The notes beneath the pieces are model-generated. The model did no database searches, had not been told where the DNA came from, and saw nothing but the letters and a program-made list of their open reading frames with translations. Of a stretch of 64,000 nucleotides of DNA, positions 37,801 through 49,800 are shown piece after piece. Numbering within the stretch: the stretch's first letter is position 1; every line of letters begins with the position of its first letter. Made by a program: the position numbers and the translations under genes. The DNA is from Symsagittifera roscoffensis (Eukaryota > Xenacoelomorpha > Acoela > Convolutidae), in assembly GCF_963678635.1 (NCBI RefSeq), contig NC_087067.1:25429547-25493546 (forward strand). The letters run 5' to 3'.

Positions 37801-40800
37801 TTCAATGAAATAAACATCATAAAAAAAAACGTCTCATTGAAAAAGAGAAACCAAATTAATTGAACCTGGATCGGATGCTTTCCTTTGCTCCGGTAAAGAT
37901 TGAGTTGTTAAAAATCATTATAAACTTCTGCTTCAGCGTCAGAATCGCCCTTCTATGCAAACAGTGAGTTTGAAAAAAAATAAATCAATCGATTGAACTT
38001 TTTGTTGGATGTTAAAATAGATAGCAAATGAAAAAAGCAGTTCTTACCAACATTTGAATATTCGTTAATCAGTTATATGTTTCAGCGACCGAATCACCGT
38101 TTTACCCATTTAGTAAGTTCAAACCAAATCACTCATTAACTTCTGCTTTGCTTGTTTTTTTTTGAGAAAAAGCATTGCACAATCTTGGCAAAATATTGTA
38201 TGCACATGTATTTTCCTGATAGTTTTTGGCCATTTTGAAGCCAAAACAGACCGTTCAATGAAATTAACATCATAAAAAATTGCCTCAGTGAAAAAGAAAA
38301 ACCCAATTAATTGAACCTGGAACGGATGCTTTCATTTGCTCCGGTAGTTTTGAATTGTTAAAAATCATTATATATTTCTGCTTCAGCGTCAGAATCGCCC
38401 TTCAATGCAAACAGTGAGTTTGAAAAAAAATAAATCAAACAATTAATTTTTTTTGTTAGATGTTAAAATTTATCGCAATTAAAAAAAGCAGGTTTTTACC
38501 AATGTTTGACTATTCGTTAATCAGTTATATGTTTCAGCAACCGAATCGCCGTTTTACCCATTTTGTAAGTGCAAACAAAATCACTCATTAACATCTGATT
38601 TGCTTTTTTTTTCGAGATAAAACATTGCACAACCTTGGCAAACCATTGTATGCAAATGTATTTTCCTGATGGTTTCTGGCCAAATTTGAAGCCGTAACAG
38701 ACCGTTCAATGAAATAAAAATAATCGAAGAAAAACGTCTCATTGAAAAAGAAAAACCAAATTAATTGAACCTGGATCGGATGCTTTCATTTGCTCCGGTA
38801 AAGACTGAGTTGTTAAAAATCATTATAAACTTCTGCTTCAGCGTCAGAATCGCCCTTCTATGCAAACAGTGAGTTTGAAAATAATTAAATCAAACTATTG
38901 AACTTTTTTGTTAGATGTTAAAATATATCGCAATTGAAAAAAGCTGGTTTTTACTATCTTTGATTATTCGTTAATCAGTTATATGTTTCAGCGACCGAAT
39001 CACCGTTTTACCCATTTAGTAAGTTCAAACCAAATCACTCATTAACTTCTGCTTTGCCTGTTTTTTTTTGAGAAAAACCATTGCACAATCTTGGCAAAAT
39101 ATTGTATGCAAATGTATTTTCCTGATGTTTTTTGGCCATTTTGAAGCCGAAACAGACCGTTCAATTAAATTAGAATCATAAAAGAAAAACGTCTCATTGA
39201 AAAAGAAAACTTAATTGAACCTGGATTGGATGCTTTCATTTGCTCCTGTAGTTTTGAATTGTTAAAAATCATTATAAATTTCTGCTTCAGCGTCAGAATC
39301 GCCCTTCAATGCAAACAGTGAGTTTGAAAAAAATTAAATCAAACAATTGAATTTTTTTGTTAGATGTTAAAATATATCGCAATTGGAAAAAGCAGGTTTT
39401 TACCAATGTTTGACTATTCGTTAATCAGTTATATGTTTCAGCAACCGAATCACCATTTTACCCATTTTGTAAGTGCAAACAAAATCACTCATTAACATCT
39501 GATTTGCTTTTTTTTCGAGATAAATCATTGCACAACCTTGGCAAACCATTGTCTGCAAATGTATTTTCCTGATGGTTTTTGGTCAAATTTGAAGCCGTAT
39601 CAGACCGTTCAATGAAATAAAAATAATCGAAGAAAAACGTCTCATTGAAAAACAAAAACAAAATTAATTGAACCTGGATCGGATGCTTTCATTTGCTCCT
39701 GTAGTTTTGAATTGTTAAAAATCATTATAAATTTCTGCTTCAGCGTCAGAATCGCCCTTCAATGCAAACAGTGAGTTTGAAAAAAATTAAATCAAACAAT
39801 TGAATTTTTTTGTTAGATGTTAAAATATATCGCAATTGGAAAAAGCAGGTTTTTACCAATGTTTGACTATTCGTTAATCAGTTATATGTTTCAGCAACCG
39901 AATCACCATTTTACCCATTTTGTAAGTGCAAACAAAATCACTCATTAACATCTGATTTGCTTTTTTTTCGAGATAAATCATTGCACAACCTTGGCAAACC
40001 ATTGTCTGCAAATGTATTTTCCTGATGGTTTTTGGTCAAATTTGAAGCCGTAACAGACCGTTCAATGAAATAAAAATAATCGAAGAAAAACGTCTCATTG
40101 AAAAACAAAAACAAAATTAATTGAACCTGGATCGGATGCTTTCATTTGCTCCGGTAGCGATTGAGTTGTTAAAAATCATTATAAACTTCTGTTTCAGCGT
40201 CAGAATCGCCGTTCTATGCAAACAGTGAGTTTGAAAAAAAATAAATCAATCGATTGAACTTTTTGTTGGATGTTAAAATAGATAGCAAATGAAAAAAGCA
40301 GTTCTTACCAACATTTGAATATTCGTTAATCAGTTATATGTTTCAGCGACCGAATCACCGTTTTACCCATTTAGTAAGTTCAAACAAAATCACTCATTAA
40401 CTTCTGCATTGCTTGTTTTTTTTTCGAGAAAAACCATTGCACAATCTTGGCAAAACATTGAATGCAAATGTATTTTCCTGATGGTTTTTGGCCAGTTTGA
40501 AGCCGAAAGAGACCGTTCAATGAAATAAAAATATGAAAAGAAAAATGTCTCAGTGAAAAAGAAAAACCAAATTAATTGAACCTGGATCGGATGCTTTCAT
40601 TTGCTCCGGTAGTTTTGAATTGTTAAAAATCATTATAAATTTCTGCTTCAGCGTCAGAATCGCCCTACTATGCAAACAGTGAGTTTGAAAAAAACGAAAT
40701 CAAACGATTGAACTTTTGTTGGATGCTAAAATAGATAGCAAATGAAAAAAGCAGGTTTTTACCAACGTTTAAATATTCGTTAATCAGTTATATGTTTCAG

Positions 40801-43800
40801 CGACCGAATCACCGTTTTACCCATTTAGTAAGTGCAAACAAAATCACTCATTAATATTTGGTTTGCCTGTTTTTTTTTCGAGATGAACCATTGCAAACCC
40901 ATACAACCTTGGCAAACCATTGTATGCAAATGTATTTTCCTGATGGTTTTTGGACAAATTTGAACTCGAAACAAACCGTTCAATGAAATAAAAATAATCG
41001 AAGAAAAACGTCTTATTGAAAGGAAAAATTAATTGAAATTGAATCGGATGCTTTCATTTGCTCCGGTAGCTATTGAATTGTTAAAAATCATTTTAAATTT
41101 CTGCTTCAGCGTCAGAATCGCCCTTCTATGCAAACAGTAAGTTTGAAAAAAATTAAATCAAACAATTGAACTTTTTGTTGGATGTTAAAATAGATAGCAA
41201 ATGAAAAAAGCCATTCTTACCAACGTTTGAATATTCGTTAATCAGTTATATGTTTCAGCGACCGAATCACCGTTTTACCCATTTAGTAAGTTCAAACAAA
41301 ATCACTCATTGACTTCTGATTTGCTTGTTTTTTTTCGAGAAAAACCATTGCACAATCTTGGCAAAATAATGTATGCGAATGTATTTTCCTGATGTTTTTT
41401 GGCCATTTTGAAGCCGAAACAGACCGTTCAATGAAATAAAATTAATCGAAGAAAAACGTCTCAAGGAAAAGTAAAACTTAATTGAAATTGGATCGGATGC
41501 TTTCATTTGCTCCGGTAGTTATTGATTGTTCAAAATCCTTATAAATTTCTGCTTCAGCGTCAGAATCGCCCTTCTATGCAAACAGTGAGTTTGAAAAAAA
41601 ATAAATCAATCGATTGAACTTTTTGTTGGATGTTAAAATAGATAGCAAATGAAAAAAGCAGTTCATACCAACGTTTGAATATTCATTAATCAGTTATATG
41701 TTTCAGCAACCGAATCACCGTTTTACCCATTCAGTAAGTTCAAACAGAATCACACAATAACTTCCGGTTTGTTTGATAATTTTTTTCGAGAAAAATCATT
41801 GCGCAACTTTGGCAAATCTTTGTATGCAAATGTTTTTTCCTGATGTTTTTTTAACTATTTTTGAAGCCGAAACAGACGGTTAAATGAAATAAAATTAAGT
41901 GATAAAAAACTTCTTATACAAATTGAAAATTTAATTGGAATTGGATCGGATGCTTTCATTTGCTCCTGTAGCTATTGAATTGTTAAAAAATCTATGTATA
42001 CTGTGAGTTTGGCGAGAATTAAATCAAACTATTAAGTTTTTTGTTAGATGTAAATTATTTCCCAATTGAAAGATAGCAGAAATTGACAATTGTTTGATTA
42101 TTCGTTAATCAATTATATGTGTCAGCAACCGAATCGCCGTTTTACCTATTTAGTAAGTTCAAACAAAGTCGCTCATTAAATTTTTTTGAAGAGAAGCTCT
42201 TTTGAGAAAAAGCATTGCAGATATTGCACATGTGGTAAAGCGTTGTATGCAAACGTGTTTTTCTAAATTTTTTGACTAATTTTGAAGCCGAAACAGAATG
42301 TTCAATGAATTGATGATATGAACATAAGTGAAAAAAAAACCTGGTTCAGATTTGAAATTGGTTCGGATGCTTTCATCCGCTCTGATAGCTAATGAATTGT
42401 TAAAAAACAAAACTGATTTTTGATTCTGCATGAGAATTAAGTTAAACTATTGGGTTTTTTGTTAGATATGAAAATAAAATACAATTGAGGAAATAGCAGC
42501 GTTGTACCAAAGTTTGATTTTTCGTTAATAATTATTTGTTTCAACAACCGAATCACCGTTTTACCCAATTAGTAAATTCAAACAAAGTCGCCCATCAACT
42601 AAAACAAAGTCGCGGCGAAAAATTGTATTGAAAGGTATCATCCTAAATAAAAATAAAGGAAGAAAAGCCTATATTTCAAAATGAAAAACTGTTTCACTTG
42701 GATGGAATACTTTCATCTGCTCTGCTAGCTCTTGAATTGTTAAAAAACACACTTTCTCCTTCAGCGTCAGAATTACCCCTCTATCCAAACAGTAAGTTTG
42801 AAGAAATTTAATCAAAATACTTAACTTTTTATTAGATGATAATTTAAATCAAAATTGAAAAAATAGCAGAGCTGTTCTAACGTTTCATTATACGTCAATA
42901 ACTTGTATGTTTTGGCAACGGAATCGCCGTTGTATCTAAATAGTGAATTAAAAAAAAACAAAGAAATGAATTAACGAATAACTTTGTTTTCACTTAGATA
43001 TGTTTCTGTCTGATATAATATATGACAGAATTTAGGCGTTTACAACTCAATTTTGTTTTTAACAACAAAATCGTCAATTGACTCATGTAATAAGTTTAAG
43101 CAAAGTTGCTCATTGATTTCTGGTTTTCGTTTCATCATTTTTTGAGAAAATCCATTGCCCAATTTGGTAAAATATTATAGACGAATATTTTTTCCCAATT
43201 TTATGAAACTTTTTTCAGTCAAAACAGACTGCTAGATAAAATTGAGTTACTCAATTACAAATTTTTTTTATCCAAATTGATTTATCATTTGAAAATGGAT
43301 GCTTTCATCTACTCTGCTAGATTTTGAATTCTGAAATAAGTAGTCGATTTCTGTCAGAATCGCCCTTCTACCCACACATTGAATAAAAGGAGAAAAAATC
43401 AAATGACAATTTTTGCTCACAAATTAGAAAATAAATTTAAAAAAACTAGCAAGGCTGAGCTAACATTTGATTATACATTCATCAAAAAATTTTCAGCATC
43501 CGAATCGCCGTTTTATCTAAACAGGCAGTTCAATTTTATGAAGACGTGAGTTACTAGATAAGTTTGCGTTTACTTAGAAAAACGATTAATCTTGATAACA
43601 TTTTTCTCATTTTCGACCCAATTACGTTTTTGCAACAGAATTATCTTTTTACCAATATTAAGTTCAATTAAAATCGCTGATTGTTTTTTGGTTTTGTTTT
43701 TTCATTTTTGATGAAAAACATTTTGCTTTTCTTACAAAGTATTCAAAAGCATTTTCCTGAGCTTCTCCGAGAAAAATAAATTCAAAGCAGGCTGCTCGAT

Positions 43801-46800
43801 GAAATCTAAATAACTGAATTAGGAAAAAATGTCATCCGAGACAAAAAAAAATTGGAGTTACTTACTCTCATCTGCTCTGCTAGCAATTGATTTGTTGAAA
43901 CTATCAGTCATACACTGCTAGAGCGTCATACACTTATAGATACTTCTAATCAAACGGTAAATTTCAGGAGAGCAAAATCAATCATCAAGTTTTATGTTCG
44001 CTGAAAAAATAAATCGCAAACCGAAAAAATAGCAAAAATGCAGCAACACTTGTGTGTTTTATAATTAGATTTATGTTTCGGCAACTGAATCACCATTGGA
44101 TCTCATAAATGAGATTAGATTTTTAAGTTTGAGTTTTGGCAAAATTTTTATCATTCAATTAATAAAAACAAGTCATGACCAAGTGTCAAACTTGATTAAT
44201 TATTCAGTTAGTTGAAAAAGTTTTTATCTGATCTGCTATTTTATATGTACTGCTTAATTTATTCGAACTACAAAAGTATTCCTTTCGATTTTCAGGCATC
44301 GAGTCGTGCTATACCTAAATCGTGGTATATGACACAAATCAACAGTTTTCAACAATTTAAAAAAATTGATGTTTTATATTGTCAGTATACGCAAGGGTCG
44401 GTCAAAATCCTGGTGGAAAATTATTTTTTTTCAGCAATCAAATAATCATTTCAAAAATCCTGAGAGAAAAATCTAATTTACTCATTTGTTTTCAGCAGAA
44501 AACTAGCAAAACTAATCAGCAGAGCATAAAATATACGTCTTGGGTTTCGAAAAAGACTTCAAATGGATAGTTCGCCGAATGAAATAGTGTTAATATAATC
44601 GAAATAAACTTCAGCCGTTCGTGAATTTACTTTAGATGTTAATTTCATCTGCGCACTACTTGTTATCAATATTTGTTGGTTAAACATCAATCTGTATTTT
44701 AGCTTCAAAAACGTTTTTCTATACACAAACTAATTTCGAGGAAAAAATTTAAAGCCGAACAATTTCTTTTGTTGAGAAAATAATACCGATGGCCAAAAAA
44801 ACATGCAAACTGATGTATTAAAGCAGCAATTGTCATTTTATCCATTTCATGGTCTTGATCAAACTCAGTCTTCACAAAGCCAATGAGTTATTGTGTTTTT
44901 GATCTAAAATTATCCAGAATTGCTTAAATCGCCAAAATTGCTTAAACTGCTTAAATTTCTTGTCCACAGAAAATTTCCCATCTTGATTTTAGCAAAACAA
45001 AACTTCCTTTAAAAAATTTCTGCACCGTTTTATATAAAATAACTGATGTAAACTATATATGTTACCATCTAAGTTGGTACAAATTACTCAATTTGGAACA
45101 AAATTTTTTCTGATTTGAATAGCTCTTGTTGGAGAATTGAATAGTTTTTCGTACTTACATGAAATATGGAGTTTTGCAAATATATGTCATTTGCCTAACA
45201 AAATTTGTCCTTGAATGCTGATAAAGAAAATAACATTCCCAGGTTTTTGGCACAATAGTGTTTTTTCATCAGCGCGTGAACCTGTAGCGCGCGAAAATCA
45301 AAAAGTAATCCACTCAAATGAATAGTTTGATGATGTAAAATATTTTCCTCGAGTAACTTTTGCCACCTGTAGCTCCGATGGAGATTTTTTTAGAACAAAA
45401 CTTTACTCAAGTTTCAAATTTAAAAGAATAAGTAAGTTAAATCAATTTTGTTGAGGCTTTGATTGATTCACTACATGGCAAAAAATCCATTTGATCAAGT
45501 TGAAAAAAACTTAGGGCAAAAAAAAAATAAATTGTTTCTACTGTAATGACCGGTATAAATACACACTTACTCAATTTATGTATCGCTACCCTAAATGCGG
45601 GTTATCATCTAGTTTAATGTTTAGGTTTTAAAAAAAATACCATATCATCTATTGAATATCAAGCAGTCCCTAGTCGATCAAGGGAGGTTATCTTGCAAGA
45701 TCTTGCAAGAATCTTGCAAGATTCTTTTAAAGAGGATGCATCTCTTTAAAAGATCTTGCAAGATTCTTGCAAGATCTTGCAAGATAACCTCCTTTAAAGA
45801 TAACCTTTTTTTTGCAAGATCTTTAAAGATACAATTTTTTTGGGCAAAAACAGCTTTACACGCGAAGACAACCAAGTAGCGTTCGTGGAAGAAGGAAGCA
45901 ATCTTAGCTACGCAAACATACACACAGCCCGCTAGGCGGTTGCCCCCAGAAAGCTTCTTTTTTTAAACTTTTTTTGTGATAGGCGGCTATCTTCAAGTTT
46001 TGATCGACGACTTCTTATACCTTAATCTCTCAAAATAGGAAAAACACAATTTACATCAATTGAGAGCATAAATTTAAAGAAATAAAAACAGGTAAAGATT
46101 AAGCACAAGATTGCAAAGGAGTAATGAACGCAAGTAAACATTAAAAAATAACACTGACGTTGTTGAAAAATCTCAACTTTCAAAACTCAAAGAAAAAAAT
46201 AGAAGCCCTTTAAGCTCTTTAAATTTCTAGAACAATTTATGATGGGCGCTTTTTTGATAACATGAACCCGACTTGAGAAAACTGGATCAATAAGTAAAGT
46301 TTTTATTCTCTGGAAATCTAAAAAGTAAATTCCACTTTCAAAACTAGAAATCGATAGTCGAAAAAACTAAATATCCCCGGTTTGAACTAATTAAAGCAAT
46401 TTGTCACAAAAATTTTTTGGCCAATAATCCTTCAATTTTCGCAAACCAGTAGCCGCAATAATTGCGAATAAATTAAAAAGATTTGATTGGTTGATACTTT
46501 TAATCTCATTGAATAAATTAACAACAAATATGCGACTACTTTTTAACGCATGATTTTTGTCTAATTTTATTCGTTAAGCATTTATTTGAAGTGATGCAAG
46601 TAAATTTTTGAGATCAATTCGAAAAAGTTTTGGATTCTCGTTCTAGAAACGATTTTTTTGATCTTACACCTAATTTCTGTTATTTTTTTTGTGTTTTTCG
46701 ACAGAAATTTTGGGATGGAGAAAATAAGGAACCTCCAACCCCCTTCGTCCGCTCTAACGATCAATAGAGCTTTTCTATCAAATTACAATTGACCCCCTAA

Positions 46801-49800
46801 AAAGTTTTCTTAAGGCAGTTGGCTCAACAACTTGGCTTGAAAAATTGTTTGAAATAAAAGCTGCGATAGTGGTCGGAACAATTCCCTGCTATATTTTTGG
46901 TTGCATCAAAAGAGAGTCTGTTTTATGTTTCAGCTACCGAATCACCATTTTCTCCAAATTGTGAGTCGAATATTTTACAAAATTAAAGAAGGCTTAAATA
47001 TGTTTTAAAATATTGCTTCTTAATTGTAAACTTTTTTGTCGAACAATTAGAAAGGCAGGCTATTTACTGGCAGCTTTTTGAACTAAGTCTTATACATATG
47101 GTGTGTCTGCAGTTCTGACAGTTCTGGCTGTGTTTCTGACTGGTTTTGAACCTTTGGGTCGGCAGGGGGTCGAATCCCAAAAAAACGGCGTCCACACCAC
47201 CCCCCCCCCCCCGCAGTTTAAATCGGTCTTACAAAAATGCCACAATGCCGCCACCTCTCTTTCTGCTTCTGATAGAACTTTCCAAGTGTTTGGTGTCATC
47301 TTAGAGAAAAGATGTTACTATCGTGTTCGTTTTTTTCATTTTTTGGTGGAGCAAATTGCTGTAATCAAGATTGTTTGCCAATATTTGCAATTCATCAAGT
47401 TTTTTGACAATAACGTGTGTTCTGTCTGAGTTACACAATTTTCGATGTCTATTGCTGATTACCCTAAAAGTTCTTGTTGGCTTCGTTTCTCTTCCCACTG
47501 CTTTTTGTCATATAAAACAAAATCTAACATAACTGCGCCCTGTGAAGCTTTTCAAAAAGATATTATACGAAAAAAATGAATAATTAAAAATCAATAACTT
47601 TTAATCACACAACAGAACTGTGAGTTGTTTGTATCTGTGCGAAGCAATGATAGAACTGCGTTAGAGGGTATGTTTGAATTCTCAAGAAAATAGGTTTTTA
47701 AAAGATTAGTTTTGTTTGTCAAGAAGTTCTTACTTACAGAATGAGAAGAACTTGGCTTTTTAGAGCTACATAAAACTAATTTATGTATCAGTTTCTCGTT
47801 TTGAACCGGTCGCGTAATCACAACTTGATTGGAGTCTGCTCGCCCTCTCATCGGCGGGACAGAATTTACAAAATCTAAAACTTTTAATTCCAACTGAACT
47901 GCTATTTTGGTCATTAATAAGACGTGAACTCACAACCATTCAAATGACAGCCCACAAACGCACAAGCTTGACATTTGAAAAACAATGCAAGAAAATCAAA
48001 GTTTTATGTTATTGTATCATTAATTGTTAAAAAAACTAAAATGAAACTATTTTGCCATGTTAGGTAAACTTTTTAAACTAGTTGGCCTAATTAATTCCGC
48101 TTGATCATACAATCAAATATATTGCCTAATTGATTACTCGAACCCTTCAAAACAAGAAACTTTCGGGAGGCTTCTCTGAACTATGGATGCAAGTTTTCTT
48201 AGTTGAATTTTTATTTTCTTCTTAATTTAAACCTCTCAAAAACTGCGTCACTGTCAGCAAAATATCGCCAGGCAGTATGTGGCACTATTTATTTCACTCG
48301 TAAAAAAATTTGAGGTTAATTAATTTTTTTTTGAAAAAGTTAAGATGTCGAACAAAATGTGAAGAGTAAAAAAAGTTTGAAGTTATTTTTTTTTTGAAAA
48401 ATTAAGTGTGTCAGTAGTTACTTCTATAGAGTTTCTCGTGGTGAAAGGTACTGAAACCGCGTCTAGACAATTCGGCCAAAAACAATCTTTTATAAGCTCG
48501 AAGTTTCATCCCTTGAAACTGCTTTGATTTTTTTCCCGAAACTTCAAGTTTTTGCGTGATCATTTGGCAAAACCCCTGGTTTTATGATTTTTATCTGACA
48601 AAAATTATAAATTGAGTCTGTAGCTGACATTGTAACCTCCAGCAAAACTTTGAATATGAGCGCCCAATTTTCAAAAATCATATTTGATTTGAAATTAAAA
48701 ATGTTTACAGTGTCTTTACCACAAAGTTTCAGCCTAATCGAAATATGAAAGCACAAGACAATTCCTCCAGTTCTGGTTGCAAAATTCTTTTGAACAGTCT
48801 CTCTTACTTATTTAACGACACCAATTTGAGGCAGACCATCCGTGACTTTTTTTATTTCAGAAATGAAATTATTTTGCCATGTTAGGTAAACTTTTTAAAC
48901 TAGTTGGCCTAATTAATTCCGCTTGATCATACAATCAAATATATTGCCTAATTGATTACTCGAACCCTTCAAAACAAGAAACTTTCGGGAGGCTTCTCTG
49001 AACTATGGATGCAAGTTTTCTTAGTTGAATTTTTATTTTCTTCTTAATTTAAACCTCTCAAAAACTGCGTCACTGTCAGCAAAATATCGCCAGGCAGTAT
49101 GTGGCACTATTTATTTCACTCGTAAAAAAATTTGAGGTTAATTAATTTTTTTTTGAAAAAGTTAAGATGTCGAACAAAATGTGAAGAGTAAAAAAAGTTT
49201 GAAGTTATTTTTTTTTTTGAAAAATTAAGTGTGTCAGTAGTTACTTCTATAGAGTTTCTCGTGGTGAAAGGTACTGAAACCGCGTCTAGACAATTCGGCC
49301 AAAAACAATCTTTTATAAGCTCGAAGTTTCATCCCTTGAAACTGCTTTGATTTTTTTCCCGAAACTTCAAGTTTTTGCGTGATCATTTGGCAAAACCCCT
49401 GGTTTTATGATTTTTATCTGACAAAAATTATAAATTGAGTCTGTAGCTGACATTGTAACCTCCAGCAAAACTTTGAATATGAGCGCCCAATTTTCAAAAA
49501 TCATATTTGATTTGAAATTAAAAATGTTTACAGTGTCTTTACCACAAAGTTTCAGCCTAATCGAAATATGAAAGCACAAGACAATTCCTCCAGTTCTGGT
49601 TGCAAAATTCTTTTGAACAGTCTCTCTTACTTATTTAACGACACCAATTTGAGGCAGACCATCCGTGACTTTTTTTATTTCAGATTAATAGTCTAATTTA
49701 ATCATGACTAATACTCCTCGAAATTTTTTAAAAAAATTTATGTATTTGTTATTTGTTTGTTTTTCAGTGTCAATCTCAATTGATGGTTCCAACTCTAGTA

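Larger units (their letters stand above)
41990..44115 (+). pseudogene. Relic microexons of the 3' flank of the array
   Basis: Decayed copies. About 41990 and 42424 are B exons mostly deleted. 42545 has acceptor CAA and donor GTAAAT. 42916 has acceptor TGG. About 43066 is degenerate. About 43350 is truncated, with donor TTGAAT. 43497 encodes SESPFYLN but has a GGCAGT donor. About 43633 and 44081 have lost the acceptor AG. Spacing is irregular, as on the 5' flank. Confidence 0.7.

Noticed and set aside
33759-41506. Minus-strand open frames repeated through the array (proteins with FSFMIFISLNGLFRLQNGQK)
   Set aside because: They are the reverse complement of intron and microexon repeats, vary in start and frame between units, and lack splice or start context. 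The plus-strand splice signals explain the conservation better.
32724-41733. CRISPR-like array (regular repeats with spacers)
   Set aside because: The unit is about 452 bp and the 'spacers' are themselves repeated. The conserved blocks are microexons with splice sites, and the DNA is eukaryotic.
45652-45923. Protein with SCKIL or LQDLARILQDL repeats on either strand
   Set aside because: Both frames are translations of the palindromic CTTGCAAGAT repeat, so the repeats are DNA-driven.
48861-48885. Extra exon after the acceptor at 48860 (AAATGAAATTATTTTGCC... with GTAAAC)
   Set aside because: It would be 25 nt, not a multiple of three, and would break the phase-1 pattern. The donor is only moderate.
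49704-49767. ATG at 49704 as translation start of a separate FN3 gene
   Set aside because: The frame runs into TTTTTCAG, the acceptor of the FN3 exon, and the region is intron-like. A hydrophobic stretch (FMYLLFVCFSVSI) resembles a signal peptide but is mostly encoded by the pyrimidine tract. An alternative start cannot be fully excluded.
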